Shown here: positions 44,840 through 53,500 of the stretch, piece by piece
Layout: each line of letters begins with the position of its first letter
Numbering within the stretch: position 1 is the stretch's first letter
Assembly (NCBI RefSeq): GCF_016735115.1
Contig: NZ_JAERQJ010000003.1
Span: 186,001 to 250,000 of the forward strand
DNA length: 64,000 bases
DNA from: Aquimarina mytili
GTDB taxonomy: Bacteria > Bacteroidota > Bacteroidia > Flavobacteriales > Flavobacteriaceae
Reading direction: 5' to 3'
Made by a program: the position numbers and the translations under genes
Notes under the pieces: model-generated
What the model was told of the DNA's origin: nothing
The model's input: only the letters and a program-made list of their open reading frames with translations
Database searches by the model: none

Positions 44840-45421
44840 ATGAAAAACAACAGTATAAAAATCAAGAATAAAGAAATATTATCCGATAATTGGTATACGT
44901 TGCATAAAGTAACTTATGAATATCTCAATAAAAATAACATATGGGAAACGCATACCCGAGAAGCCTATGATCGAGGTAATGGTGCCGTAATTCTATTATA
45001 CAATTCTGATCATAAAAAAATTATTCTTACCAGACAGTTTAGACTTCCTACTTACATTAATGGTAACCAAACCGGTATGATGATCGAAGCCTGTGCAGGA
45101 TTATTGGATCAGGATAATCCAAAAGATTGTATCCTAAAAGAAACTGAAGAAGAAACGGGCTACAAAATCACAAATGTGAAAAAAGTATTCGAATCATACA
45201 TGTCTCCAGGATCAGTGACCGAAATATTGCATTTTTTCATTGCCGAATATAATGAGAATATGAAAGTAAGTGATGGTGGAGGAATACCTGAAGAACAAGA
45301 AAATATAGAAGTCCTGGAATTAGATTTTGACCAAGCCTTAAAGATGATGTACTCTGGAGAAATAAAAGATGCCAAAACCATTATGCTATTGCAATATGCC
45401 AAAATTCATAACCTGTTATAG
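44840..45421 (+). CDS. nudK: GDP-mannose pyrophosphatase (NudK-like Nudix hydrolase)
   Basis: Hydrolyses GDP-mannose and related sugar nucleotides in the E. coli homologue. The 193-residue protein matches NudK end to end: KNKEILSDNWYTLHKVTYEY (given as ILSDNWYTLHKVTY), EAYDRGNGAVILLYN, GMMIEACAGLLDQD and SYMSPGSVTEILHFFIAEY. The Nudix box reads GLLDQDNPKDCILKETEEET, with Asn where the usual GX5E places Glu; the catalytic ETEEETG end is intact. Precedes the GTP cyclohydrolase II-like gene by 59 bases. Confidence 0.92.
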   Translation: MKNNSIKIKNKEILSDNWYTLHKVTYEYLNKNNIWETHTREAYDRGNGAVILLYNSDHKKIILTRQFRLPTYINGNQTGMMIEACAGLLDQDNPKDCILKETEEETGYKITNVKKVFESYMSPGSVTEILHFFIAEYNENMKVSDGGGIPEEQENIEVLELDFDQALKMMYSGEIKDAKTIMLLQYAKIHNLL

Positions 45422-45480
45422 CATGTAGCATTTTTTGCTGTATCAAATATGTACAATCCACAAAAAAACAAAGAATTTTA

Positions 45481-46002
45481 ATGATAATACAACTAGCCGA
45501 AACTGAACTCAAAACAAAATTTGGCGATTATAAAGAAATCCTTTTTTATGATGGCCAAAAAGAATCTCATGCCCTGGTGATGGGAGCATTAGAAAATGAA
45601 GAAAATGTACTTTGTCGGGTACACTCATCTTGCATATTTGCACATCATTTTAATAGTATAGAATGTGATTGCAGAGAACAAATGGAAATCTCTCAGCAAC
45701 TCATACAAAAAGAAGGTAAAGGGATCATTATTTGGTTAGATCAAGAAGGTAAAGGCAATGGCCATTATGCTCTTCTTAAAAGTATTGAACATAAAAAAGC
45801 TGGGCTATCACAAGCAGAAGCATACGAAGCCGCAGGGTTTAAAAAGGACGCCAGAGATTTTGCGCAAGCCGCTAAAATTCTAAAACATATCGGTATTGCC
45901 TCAATCCAAATGCTTACTAACAACCCTAAAAAAGTTGAAACACTTACACAATATGGTATTTCGGTTGCTGGTACTAAACCAACTGTATTAAACAACCCTT
46001 AA
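45481..46002 (+). CDS. GTP cyclohydrolase II-like protein with altered active site
   Basis: A 173-residue RibA-domain protein. Zinc ligands are kept (HSSC and ECDC, as in C54, C65, C67 of E. coli RibA), and so are the DARDF (D126/R128 equivalent) and LTNNPKKVE motifs. An ungapped 38-residue comparison from EG (E. coli 92) to RD (129) puts Ile where E. coli has catalytic Tyr105, and Lys in place of Arg94. It also lacks the C-terminal 25 residues or so. This is not the usual ribA/ribB of riboflavin synthesis and is more likely a paralogue with a changed reaction. Neighbours (nudK upstream) do not reveal the pathway. Confidence 0.82.
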   Translation: MIIQLAETELKTKFGDYKEILFYDGQKESHALVMGALENEENVLCRVHSSCIFAHHFNSIECDCREQMEISQQLIQKEGKGIIIWLDQEGKGNGHYALLKSIEHKKAGLSQAEAYEAAGFKKDARDFAQAAKILKHIGIASIQMLTNNPKKVETLTQYGISVAGTKPTVLNNP

Positions 46003-46112
46003 ATGGGGAAAAGAAATAAGCGCTTATAAAATCCTTATGTAAACATTCTACCTTCAAAAAATTACAGTATATTACTGGTATAATCATATTTTATTGAAAT
46101 AAACGCCAAAAA

Positions 46113-46775
46113 GTGAAGTTTTTTAAGCTTAAAAAATCCTTTGATTGGAAATATATAATTCGCGAAGTACTCCTCATTTTTATTGGGATCAATCTGGCGA
46201 TATGGTTTAACAACTGGAACTCTTCAAACAAAACAAAGCAAAATAAAGATATTGTAATTGCAAAGATTAAAGGTGAAATTGAAAATAATATTAAAGAACT
46301 AGATACTACTCAAAAAAGCAATCAATTTATTGTAAATGCCTTTTCTGATTTACAAAAACTATCTAACAAAAGGACCTCTTCAATACTCACAAATCCACAA
46401 AAAGTAAACGAGCTAAAAAAACGCTATCCTCATTTTTTTAACATCTCAGATTCACTAAAAATCAATGATACTATATTTCGATATAATATTAATACCTACA
46501 TTGAATTAGAAATCCCTGTATTAAATCAAATCGCCTGGGAGACAGCTAAATCTATTGGTATAACCAATGAATTTGATTATGAATGTTTATATAACTTAGA
46601 AAGCACATACAATCTTCAACTAAGAGTAAAAAATGAAGTAAACAAAGCAGCAAATGCCTTGCAAAAAAGAGAAATCAAATCATTAATACATATTTTAGAG
46701 TTTTTAGAACAACTTAATGCACAGCTTATTAAAAATTATCAGGATATACTTTTGAGTATAGAAAGCTGTGCTTAA
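46113..46775 (+). CDS. DUF6090 family membrane protein
   Basis: A 220-residue protein with a basic N-terminus and a single membrane helix in IIREVLLIFIGINLAIWFNNW (core REVLLIFIGINLAIWF), the hallmark of DUF6090 in Bacteroidota, followed by a long helical domain with many Lys, Glu and Leu. The start codon is GTG. Function unknown. Probably its own transcription unit. Confidence 0.72.
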   Translation: MKFFKLKKSFDWKYIIREVLLIFIGINLAIWFNNWNSSNKTKQNKDIVIAKIKGEIENNIKELDTTQKSNQFIVNAFSDLQKLSNKRTSSILTNPQKVNELKKRYPHFFNISDSLKINDTIFRYNINTYIELEIPVLNQIAWETAKSIGITNEFDYECLYNLESTYNLQLRVKNEVNKAANALQKREIKSLIHILEFLEQLNAQLIKNYQDILLSIESCA

Positions 46776-46929
46776 AAGCTTATTGTTTATATGATATAAA
46801 TATTAGGCTAAAAGAAATGGTAAAAACAATTAAAAATTTACAAAGCACATAGGGATACATATTCTTCAATTGAAGATTTTATATTCTAGTACTTATAAAA
46901 TCAGTATCATCGCTTAAATAATAATCAAA

Positions 46930-47454
46930 ATGAAAAACATCAAGATCGTATTCTTATTCTTTTTTATTATACAAATTACATTAGCTCAAGAATCCAAACT
47001 TTCTATATTCAAATCTTTAGCTAATACTGTTTGGAAAGCCGAAGGTAAATGGGGAGATGGAAGTACGTTTAAACAAGAAATTGCATTCGAATTTGATTTA
47101 GACAGCACCATCGTTATTGCAAAATCTAAAGGGTTTATCAATAAAGAACAAACAAAATATGGTAATCGAAATCATGGCATCAGAAAATATGATGCTGTGT
47201 CTAATACCATAAAATTTTGGGAGTTTGATGTTTTTGGAGGCCTCACAACCGGTGTAGTAGAAGTAGTTGGCAAAAATATCCTTTATCAATATCAATATGG
47301 AGAATCTGTAGTAACTGATATGTGGGAATATGTTGATGACACTACTTATAATTTTAAAGTAGGTAATTATATTGATGGTAATTGGAAACAAACATATCTT
47401 GAAACTCAGTTTAAAGCTAGTAAAAAACTTCAGAGCAAATCTAAAAAGCATTGA
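46930..47454 (+). CDS. Secreted lipocalin-like (heme-binding/DUF1579-like) protein
   Basis: A 174-residue protein with a signal peptide ending near TLAQ. The motif SLANTVWKAEGKWGDGSTFKQ (in part: VWKAEGKWGDGSTFKQ) plus EFDLDSTIVIAKSKGF and IKFWEFDVFGGLTTGVV resembles a calycin beta-barrel of the DUF1579 type. The C-terminus is Lys-rich. Ligand unknown. The dehalogenase-like gene starts 87 bases later. Confidence 0.55.
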   Translation: MKNIKIVFLFFFIIQITLAQESKLSIFKSLANTVWKAEGKWGDGSTFKQEIAFEFDLDSTIVIAKSKGFINKEQTKYGNRNHGIRKYDAVSNTIKFWEFDVFGGLTTGVVEVVGKNILYQYQYGESVVTDMWEYVDDTTYNFKVGNYIDGNWKQTYLETQFKASKKLQSKSKKH

Positions 47455-47541
47455 AACAAAGCCTGATTTAGATTTAGACTCAAGGATTGAGCATTTAAGT
47501 CTCGATTATCTAATAAAACACAACAATAAACTCATAATATC

Positions 47542-48432
47542 ATGCACATCTTAAAACCAGATTTTTCTCGTTTCGAATCAATTAAAGATTTTCCGTATCA
47601 AGAAAACTTTGTAGATTTTAAAAACCTTAAAATGCATTATATTGATGAGGGCCAAGGAGAAACCATTCTTGCTCTTCATGGAGAACCTACTTGGTCATAT
47701 CTTTATAGAAAGTTTATTCCAATTCTAAAAGATTATAGATTTATCGCCCCCGATTTTATTGGTTTTGGTAAGTCTGATAAAATTGTAGGCCGCAAAAATT
47801 ATAGTTTTGAGCTTCATTTCAGGTCATTAGAAAATTTTATCAACACACTACATCTTAAAGATATCACCTTAATTGTTCAAGACTGGGGTGGTTTATTAGG
47901 GCTTTCGCTTTTGGCAGAATACCCGGAACGATTTAAGCGGGTGGTGGTTTTAAATACTTTTCTTCCCACGGGTAAAAAAATGTCACTCCCTTTTAAGTTA
48001 TGGCGACTTTTTGCAAAATATCACCCTTCATTACCTATAAGCGGTATTGTAAAATATGCATCACACAACAAATTATCCAAAGAAGTACTGTATGCTTATG
48101 ATGCACCGTTTCCTAACAAAAAACATAAAGGAGGCGCCGTTGCTTTTCCTCTTTTAGTACCTGCGCACCCCAGTGATCCTGCGGTAAAACCTATGCAAAA
48201 GGCACGAGATGTACTTTCTAAATGGGATAAACCTGCCTTGGTTATGTTTTCTGATAAGGATAAAGTTCTGGGTGGACTTCAAAAATTCTTCTATAGATTA
48301 ATTCCAACAAGCAATGAGCAGGAAAAAATCATTATCAAAAACGCAGGTCATTTTTTACAAGAAGAAAAAGGAGAAGAAATTGCATCTTATATTGACAAAT
48401 TCATGAAAGATGAATTGAGAATCAAAACATAG
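47542..48432 (+). CDS. Haloalkane dehalogenase-like alpha/beta hydrolase
   Basis: A 296-residue hydrolase matching haloalkane dehalogenase subfamily I: HGEPTWSYLYR (oxyanion region), nucleophile Asp with halide-binding Trp in VQDWGGLLG (about residue 115), an Asp in FSDKDKVLGG (about 240) and His in NAGHFLQEEKG (about 275). All triad positions are filled. Activity on chlorinated or brominated marine compounds is plausible but not proven; some members act on other substrates. No dehalogenase pathway genes lie nearby. Confidence 0.85.
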   Translation: MHILKPDFSRFESIKDFPYQENFVDFKNLKMHYIDEGQGETILALHGEPTWSYLYRKFIPILKDYRFIAPDFIGFGKSDKIVGRKNYSFELHFRSLENFINTLHLKDITLIVQDWGGLLGLSLLAEYPERFKRVVVLNTFLPTGKKMSLPFKLWRLFAKYHPSLPISGIVKYASHNKLSKEVLYAYDAPFPNKKHKGGAVAFPLLVPAHPSDPAVKPMQKARDVLSKWDKPALVMFSDKDKVLGGLQKFFYRLIPTSNEQEKIIIKNAGHFLQEEKGEEIASYIDKFMKDELRIKT

Positions 48433-48446
48433 GATAGTTAATCAAA

Positions 48447-48481
48447 AAAACCTCACAAATCTTTATGACTTGTAAGGTTTT
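48447..48481. terminator. Bidirectional terminator
   Basis: AAAACCT-c-ACAA (48447-48458) pairs with TTGT-a-AGGTTTT (48470-48481). It separates the convergent dehalogenase-like and fabD genes. Confidence 0.7.
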
Positions 48482-48506
48482 AGATTTTATATTATAAAAA
48501 ATATCT

Positions 48507-49397
48507 CTACTCCTTCTCGATTGATGCAATTGCTGTTTCTGCAGCTCGATCGATTTTTTTGACTAATCCCGATAGTACTTTTCCTGGACCCACTTCAGTA
48601 AATAAAGTTGCTCCGTCGCTAATCATATGTTGCACACTTTGTGTCCATTTTACCGGTGCCGTTAATTGCGCAATAAGATTCTTTTTAATTTCTTCAGGGT
48701 CTGTTATAGCTGTAGTGGTAACATTTTGATATACAGGGCAGTTTGGAGTATTAAATGTAGTTTCCTCTATGGCCGCTGCCAACTCTTCTCGTGCTGGTTC
48801 CATTAATGGAGAATGAAATGCACCTCCTACAGGTAACACTAATGCTCTTCGCGCACCTTTCTCTTTCATTAATTCACATGCTTTATTGATAGCTTCAACT
48901 TCTCCAGAGATCACCAATTGTCCCGGGCAATTATAGTTTGCCGCTACAACAACACCATCGATTTCTGCACAACCCTGCTCTACTACCTCATCTTCTAGTC
49001 CTAAAACCGCAGCCATAGTAGAAGGCTTTAGCTCACATGCTTGCTGCATTGCCAGTGCTCTTTTGGATACCAAACGCAATGCATCTTCAAAATTCAACGT
49101 TCCATTAGCTACTAAAGCAGAAAATTCGCCTAATGAGTGACCGGCAACCATATCTGGTTTAAAACTGTCGCCTAACACTTTGCTTAGAATTACCGAATGT
49201 AAAAATATAGCCGGCTGTGTTACTTTGGTCTGTTGTAATTCTTCCTTAGTTCCTTCAAACATAATTTTAGTGATTTCAAAACCTAGGATTTCATTAGCCT
49301 TATGAAAAAGTTCTTTGGCTATTTCTGAATTTTCATATAGATCTAGACCCATTCCTGGAAATTGAGCCCCTTGACCCGGAAATACATATGCGTTCAT
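48507..49397 (-). CDS. fabD: Malonyl-CoA:ACP transacylase
   Basis: Loads malonyl groups onto acyl carrier protein in fatty acid synthesis. The 296-residue protein has MNAYVFPGQGAQFPGMG at its start, the nucleophile Ser in VAGHSLGEFSAL (about residue 91), and the His in GGAFHSPLM. The start is placed at 49397 because the predicted promoter at 49422-49429 overlaps longer in-frame versions. Not in a fab cluster. Confidence 0.95.
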   Translation of the reverse strand: MNAYVFPGQGAQFPGMGLDLYENSEIAKELFHKANEILGFEITKIMFEGTKEELQQTKVTQPAIFLHSVILSKVLGDSFKPDMVAGHSLGEFSALVANGTLNFEDALRLVSKRALAMQQACELKPSTMAAVLGLEDEVVEQGCAEIDGVVVAANYNCPGQLVISGEVEAINKACELMKEKGARRALVLPVGGAFHSPLMEPAREELAAAIEETTFNTPNCPVYQNVTTTAITDPEEIKKNLIAQLTAPVKWTQSVQHMISDGATLFTEVGPGKVLSGLVKKIDRAAETAIASIEKE

Positions 49398-49421
49398 GTA
49401 CTGTGTGTTTAATAATTTTGA

Positions 49422-49429
49422 CAAAAATA
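49422..49429 (-). promoter_or_regulatory. Predicted -7 element of fabD
   Basis: Minus-strand TATTTTTG matches TAnnTTTG exactly. A start near 49415 gives an 18-base leader before the ATG at 49397. A heptamer-like AGTTGATAGTTG (49438-49449) lies just upstream and resembles the repeats around the S23 gene. Confidence 0.5.
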
Positions 49430-49520
49430 AGCATTAAGTTGATAGTTGCTCGTTCTTCACTATTAGATTTTTAAATCTTTATCTTTTTATTTAGAATGAT
49501 TCTACTACGAGGAAAAACAC

Positions 49521-49684
49521 CCCGGATTTTCAGGGACGATATTCCAAGTAAGGAAAGTTGTCCCGGAAAACCCCGCAACATATTCTTGTTCAAGAATGTC
49601 CTCCCGGAAATTCCGAGAGCATATTCTATTGTGTTATAATGTTCCTGGAATATTCAAAATGATTTTTCAGGACAAGACGGCTTT
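49521..49684. repeat. 41-bp tandem repeat array (about four degenerate copies)
   Basis: CCCGGA recurs at 49521, 49562 and 49603, with CCTGGA at 49644: exactly 41 bases apart each time. Within the first three units ATATTC sits at unit positions 19-24; unit 4 has a variant of it. The bases between these islands differ greatly. A period of 41 is not a multiple of three and no frame is open throughout, so the array is non-coding. It lies 92-255 bases upstream of the fabD -7 element and fills most of the 455-base gap between fabD and the next lipoprotein gene; no gene was found in that gap. Confidence 0.8.
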
Positions 49685-49721
49685 TTGATTGAGCTATCTG
49701 TTAAAAAAATGGTTTCTAATC

Positions 49722-49782
49722 TTCTTCGGAATGGCAAAATCTTTGTTTTGTTTGCTTTTCAGTCTGCCATTCCGTCGAAGAA
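49722..49782. repeat. Imperfect inverted repeat
   Basis: TTCTTCGGAATGGCA (49722-49736) and TGCCATTCCG-tcg-AAGAA (49765-49782) are complementary apart from a three-base bulge, with a 28-base T-rich loop. It lies between the tandem array and the 3' end of the lipoprotein gene, and might be a terminator for the surface operon or a small MITE. Confidence 0.6.
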
Positions 49783-49852
49783 TAGAATTTATAAAATCTG
49801 AACTAATACTTTTACCCCCTCAAGCATATCCAGATGATATAAATGCTATGTT

Positions 49853-50554
49853 TTACAATATTTTGAATTGAAAAAGCCCAGAGTCTGATGTATTTCCTCT
49901 CGAATCTTTCGTAATTATTTTCCAATAATAGATGGTATTTGAGGCAATAGAAACACTAAAAGTGCTCTCCTCAATATCGTTTGCAATAATTTCTGGCGTT
50001 GCGGTGGTATCAAAATATAAATCATACCCAACAATATCGTCATCAACATCAGTTCCTCTCCAATCTAATATCAGTTCATTGGTAGTAACTCTTACAGATT
50101 CTGCCATAGCAGGCGAAATGGCTTCAGCAGGAAATGGCGCATAGGATTCAATAGCATCCCCGGCATTGTAAAACTTCCAAATAGCGCTTTGGGCAGTTTC
50201 GGTAATCGCGTTTGATTTTGAAATCACATACCAACTATAAGGTGTTCCTCTACTTAAAACAATTGGCGTTTGAGTCTCTGTAGATTGATGTATAGAAGTA
50301 TCGCCCGTTGTTAGATTCGTGAGTTCTAACTCATAACTATCTGTATTCGCACTGGATTCCCACTCAAATAATACCGTACTTTCTGTTGAAGTAATATTTG
50401 TTCCAACGTTACAAAGTGAATTTTCAAAAGGAAAAATTAATTTAGAAGCTGTCGGATTTTGAGTTGTTTGCTGTTCATTTCCACTTTCATCACTATCACT
50501 ACTACAATTAGGAAGCAATATGATTAAGCTAAAAAGAAATATTAGTTTTTTCAT
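49853..50554 (-). CDS. Lipoprotein with fibronectin-type-III-like domains
   Basis: A 233-residue lipoprotein with lipobox ILLPNC (Cys about residue 17) and an Asp/Ser-rich tether. Two beta-sandwich-like domains follow (about 40-125 and 140-230), recognisable from TVLFEWESSANTDSYELEL, TPYSWYVISKS and the second copy LILDWRGTDVDDDIVGYDLY, NTIYYWKIITKDSRGN. Such domains bind proteins or sugars. It is the last gene of the surface operon, overlapping the giant LRR gene by four bases, and may anchor or present that protein at the outer membrane. Confidence 0.75.
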   Translation of the reverse strand: MKKLIFLFSLIILLPNCSSDSDESGNEQQTTQNPTASKLIFPFENSLCNVGTNITSTESTVLFEWESSANTDSYELELTNLTTGDTSIHQSTETQTPIVLSRGTPYSWYVISKSNAITETAQSAIWKFYNAGDAIESYAPFPAEAISPAMAESVRVTTNELILDWRGTDVDDDIVGYDLYFDTTATPEIIANDIEESTFSVSIASNTIYYWKIITKDSRGNTSDSGLFQFKIL

Positions 50555-53500
50555 TTTTTCACAATTTTAAAAGTAGACTGAAAATTCTCGAAGCTTATAG
50601 AAACCATGTATATGCCCGATTCAAGGAATGAGGTATCCACTTGGATAGCACTATTAGAAGCTGTATATTTTTTTGAGATCACACGTTGTCCTAAAAAGGA
50701 ATATATGGTAAGTTCAACATCTTGTACTTTATTGCTCCCCAAAAATACATTTAGGTTATCCTGCAATGGGTTTGGATATAAGAACACTTCATCTGATATA
50801 AAAATGGTTTTCTCATAGGTGCCTTGGCATGCCTCGTCTGCACTTACCTTTATTGTATTGATTCCGCTTCTTAAGTTTAAAGTCACAAAAGTGTCCTGGG
50901 TGCTAAAAACAAATCCGTTAGCATCTATGATATAATTCGCTCCTCCCGACATCTCTAAAGACACCTTTGACTTGCTTCTATCAACTGTTGCAGCTACCGA
51001 TAAATCTTCTGGTTCGGTAATAACGATTTCAAAACATGTTATATAATCAGGCTTTTCATATATTGTGATGCACAATTCGTAGGTACCGGCACGTAGGTTT
51101 CTGATTTCGACATCATTTGTAAAATCATATTCGGCTTCCACCTCAGCACCAATAATGGTTGCCTTATAATTAAAAATCTCACTTGCAATAATTTTGACTT
51201 TTCCATTATTACTACTTCTACAATTTTCGCTTGTGGTAAGGACCGTAAAATTTGTTGCAGGTAATGTAAAAAAAGCACAACCAAATAAATCAACGGTACT
51301 TCCAAACGGAGTACTTGGACAAAGATCATCTACATCAGACACTCCATCATTATCATCATCATCGCATATGAGTTTGTATGCCGCAGTTTCATCTTTGAAC
51401 CAATTTGGGTATGACGCTGAAGCTTGGATATCATCAACCAATATACAGGTCAAATTAGGGTTATTAGTAACATCAAAACTTTCTATAATGGTATTAAAGC
51501 CATTATTGGCATTTACGGTTACCAACTGATTTGATGCACATAATAGTGTTTCTATGTTTGGATTTTGAATAATATCAATACTAGTCAATTGATTTAGTGT
51601 ACAATTCAATTCAATTAAAGCGGGATTAGCACTTATGTCAATTGTTGTAAGCTTATTATCAGAAACGTCTATATAGGTTAACAAAGTATTGAGTATAATG
51701 TCCTCGCTTTCAATACTGGTTATTAGGTTACCTGAGCATTGTAACCGCTCTAATAATATGTTATTACTAATATCGACATCAGTCAATAAATTATTTCTAC
51801 AGTTTAAAGAAGTTAAGTTTGTAAAATCTTGTATCCCAGTAAGGTCAGAAATATCATTTCCACTAATGTCTAAAGTACTTAGGGCACTTATCCCTGCTGT
51901 GGGCACATAATCATCTAAAGAACCAGAGTCCAGACCCAAATCTATAATCGCTTGCTCAAAACCATCATCTGGGATAAATGTTTGGTTATAATAACAATTC
52001 TCTGCATAAGATGAGGTATCGTCTTTTTGCCAACTCGCTCCTATTGTGTTTATATCATCAATCTCAATACAGGCTAACTCTGGGTTATTTAATGTATTAA
52101 ACACTACTAAGTTATCGTTATTGCCATTATTTACGCGTAGTGTTACTAATTGGTTAGCAGCACAACTGATTTCTGTCAATCTACTATTCGCCCTAAGATC
52201 AAGGTCTGTAAACTGATTATCATTACAACTAAATTTTTCAAGATTAGTAAATAAATCTATCTCGATCTCAGAAAATTGATTTGATGAAATATCCAAAGTT
52301 TGTATACTATAATTATCATTTACAAACAGGCTATCGATTTGATTGTTAACACAAATAATCTCTGTAAGATTAGAGTTATTTCTAAGATCTAGACGGTTTA
52401 CAATATTATTTGAAGAGCAATTCAAGGATTTTAGTGCTGTAAAATCTTCTATTCCCGTTAGGTCAGAAATCCCTTTATTACTAATATCCAAACTGTTTAA
52501 TGAACTTATATTTATCGTAGGCACATAATTATCATTAGGGACATCATCATAAATTGCAAGAGCCTCTTCAAAACCATCGTCGGGTACGAATGTGTCATCA
52601 TAACGACAATTCTCGCTATAAGACGCACTTTCATCCTTTTGCCAATTATCTCCTATACTATCTTCATTATCAATTTGGATACATGTCAGATCTAGATTGT
52701 TAACCGTATTAAATCTTAAAAGATTAGTATTATTTCCATTTTGTATACTTAATCTAACCAGTTGATTGGAAGACACATCAACATCTGTCAACATAGCGTT
52801 TGCTCTCAAATTTATATCTGTAAGCTCATTAGACGCTATACTCAAGTTAGTAATATTTAAAAGCTGATCAAGATCATTAATTTCAGAAATCTGGTTGGAT
52901 GATAGGTCAAGAATTACAATATTAGTATTATTGATAAGCTCAACATTTTCTATTTCGTTATTAGGTGCCGATACTATAAGAAGAGCATTGTTCTCTTCTA
53001 TGTCCAGAGTTTTGAGCTGGATATTTCTGCAATACAGTTGTTCCAATTGCTTATTACCACTTAAGATTAAATCCCCTAATGGATTATCAGAACAATCCAA
53101 AGATCTGAGCTGTTCATTTTCTATTAAATCAATAGTTGTTATTCTGTTATTAGAAAAGTTTAACGAGTCTAGCTGTTGATTGAAACGAACTTCTAAATCG
53201 GTTAATTTATTTGAAGCACAACTTAGGCGTTCGAGTGCTGTAAAGTCATCTACCGTTAAAGTCTCGAGTAAATTATTATTGCAACTTAACCCTGTGAAAA
53301 AGTCATAAGATATTGTGGTATTATAAATTAAGTCAGTAATTTGATTAGAATCACAGTTAAGCTGTTCAAGGTTGGTATTTAGACTGAAGTCGAACTCTTT
53401 GAGATAATTTAAAGAACAATCTATTTTTTTTAGGTTGGCAGCACTAGAAACATCCAACATTGATAAATTATTATCTGTACAATCCAGTTCTTCTAATGTA

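Noticed and set aside
47372-47554. Open frame overlapping the lipocalin-like gene end and dehalogenase start
   Set aside because: Both neighbours have strong family evidence in other frames; this one has none.
49521-49684. Possible CRISPR array
   Set aside because: The repeated islands are only six bases long, the period is 41 and no cas gene is present.
49689-49871. Plus-strand open frame of 60 codons (MSYLLKKWFL)
   Set aside because: It lies across the inverted repeat 49722-49782 and overlaps the 3' end of the lipoprotein gene; hydrophobic by virtue of T-rich DNA.
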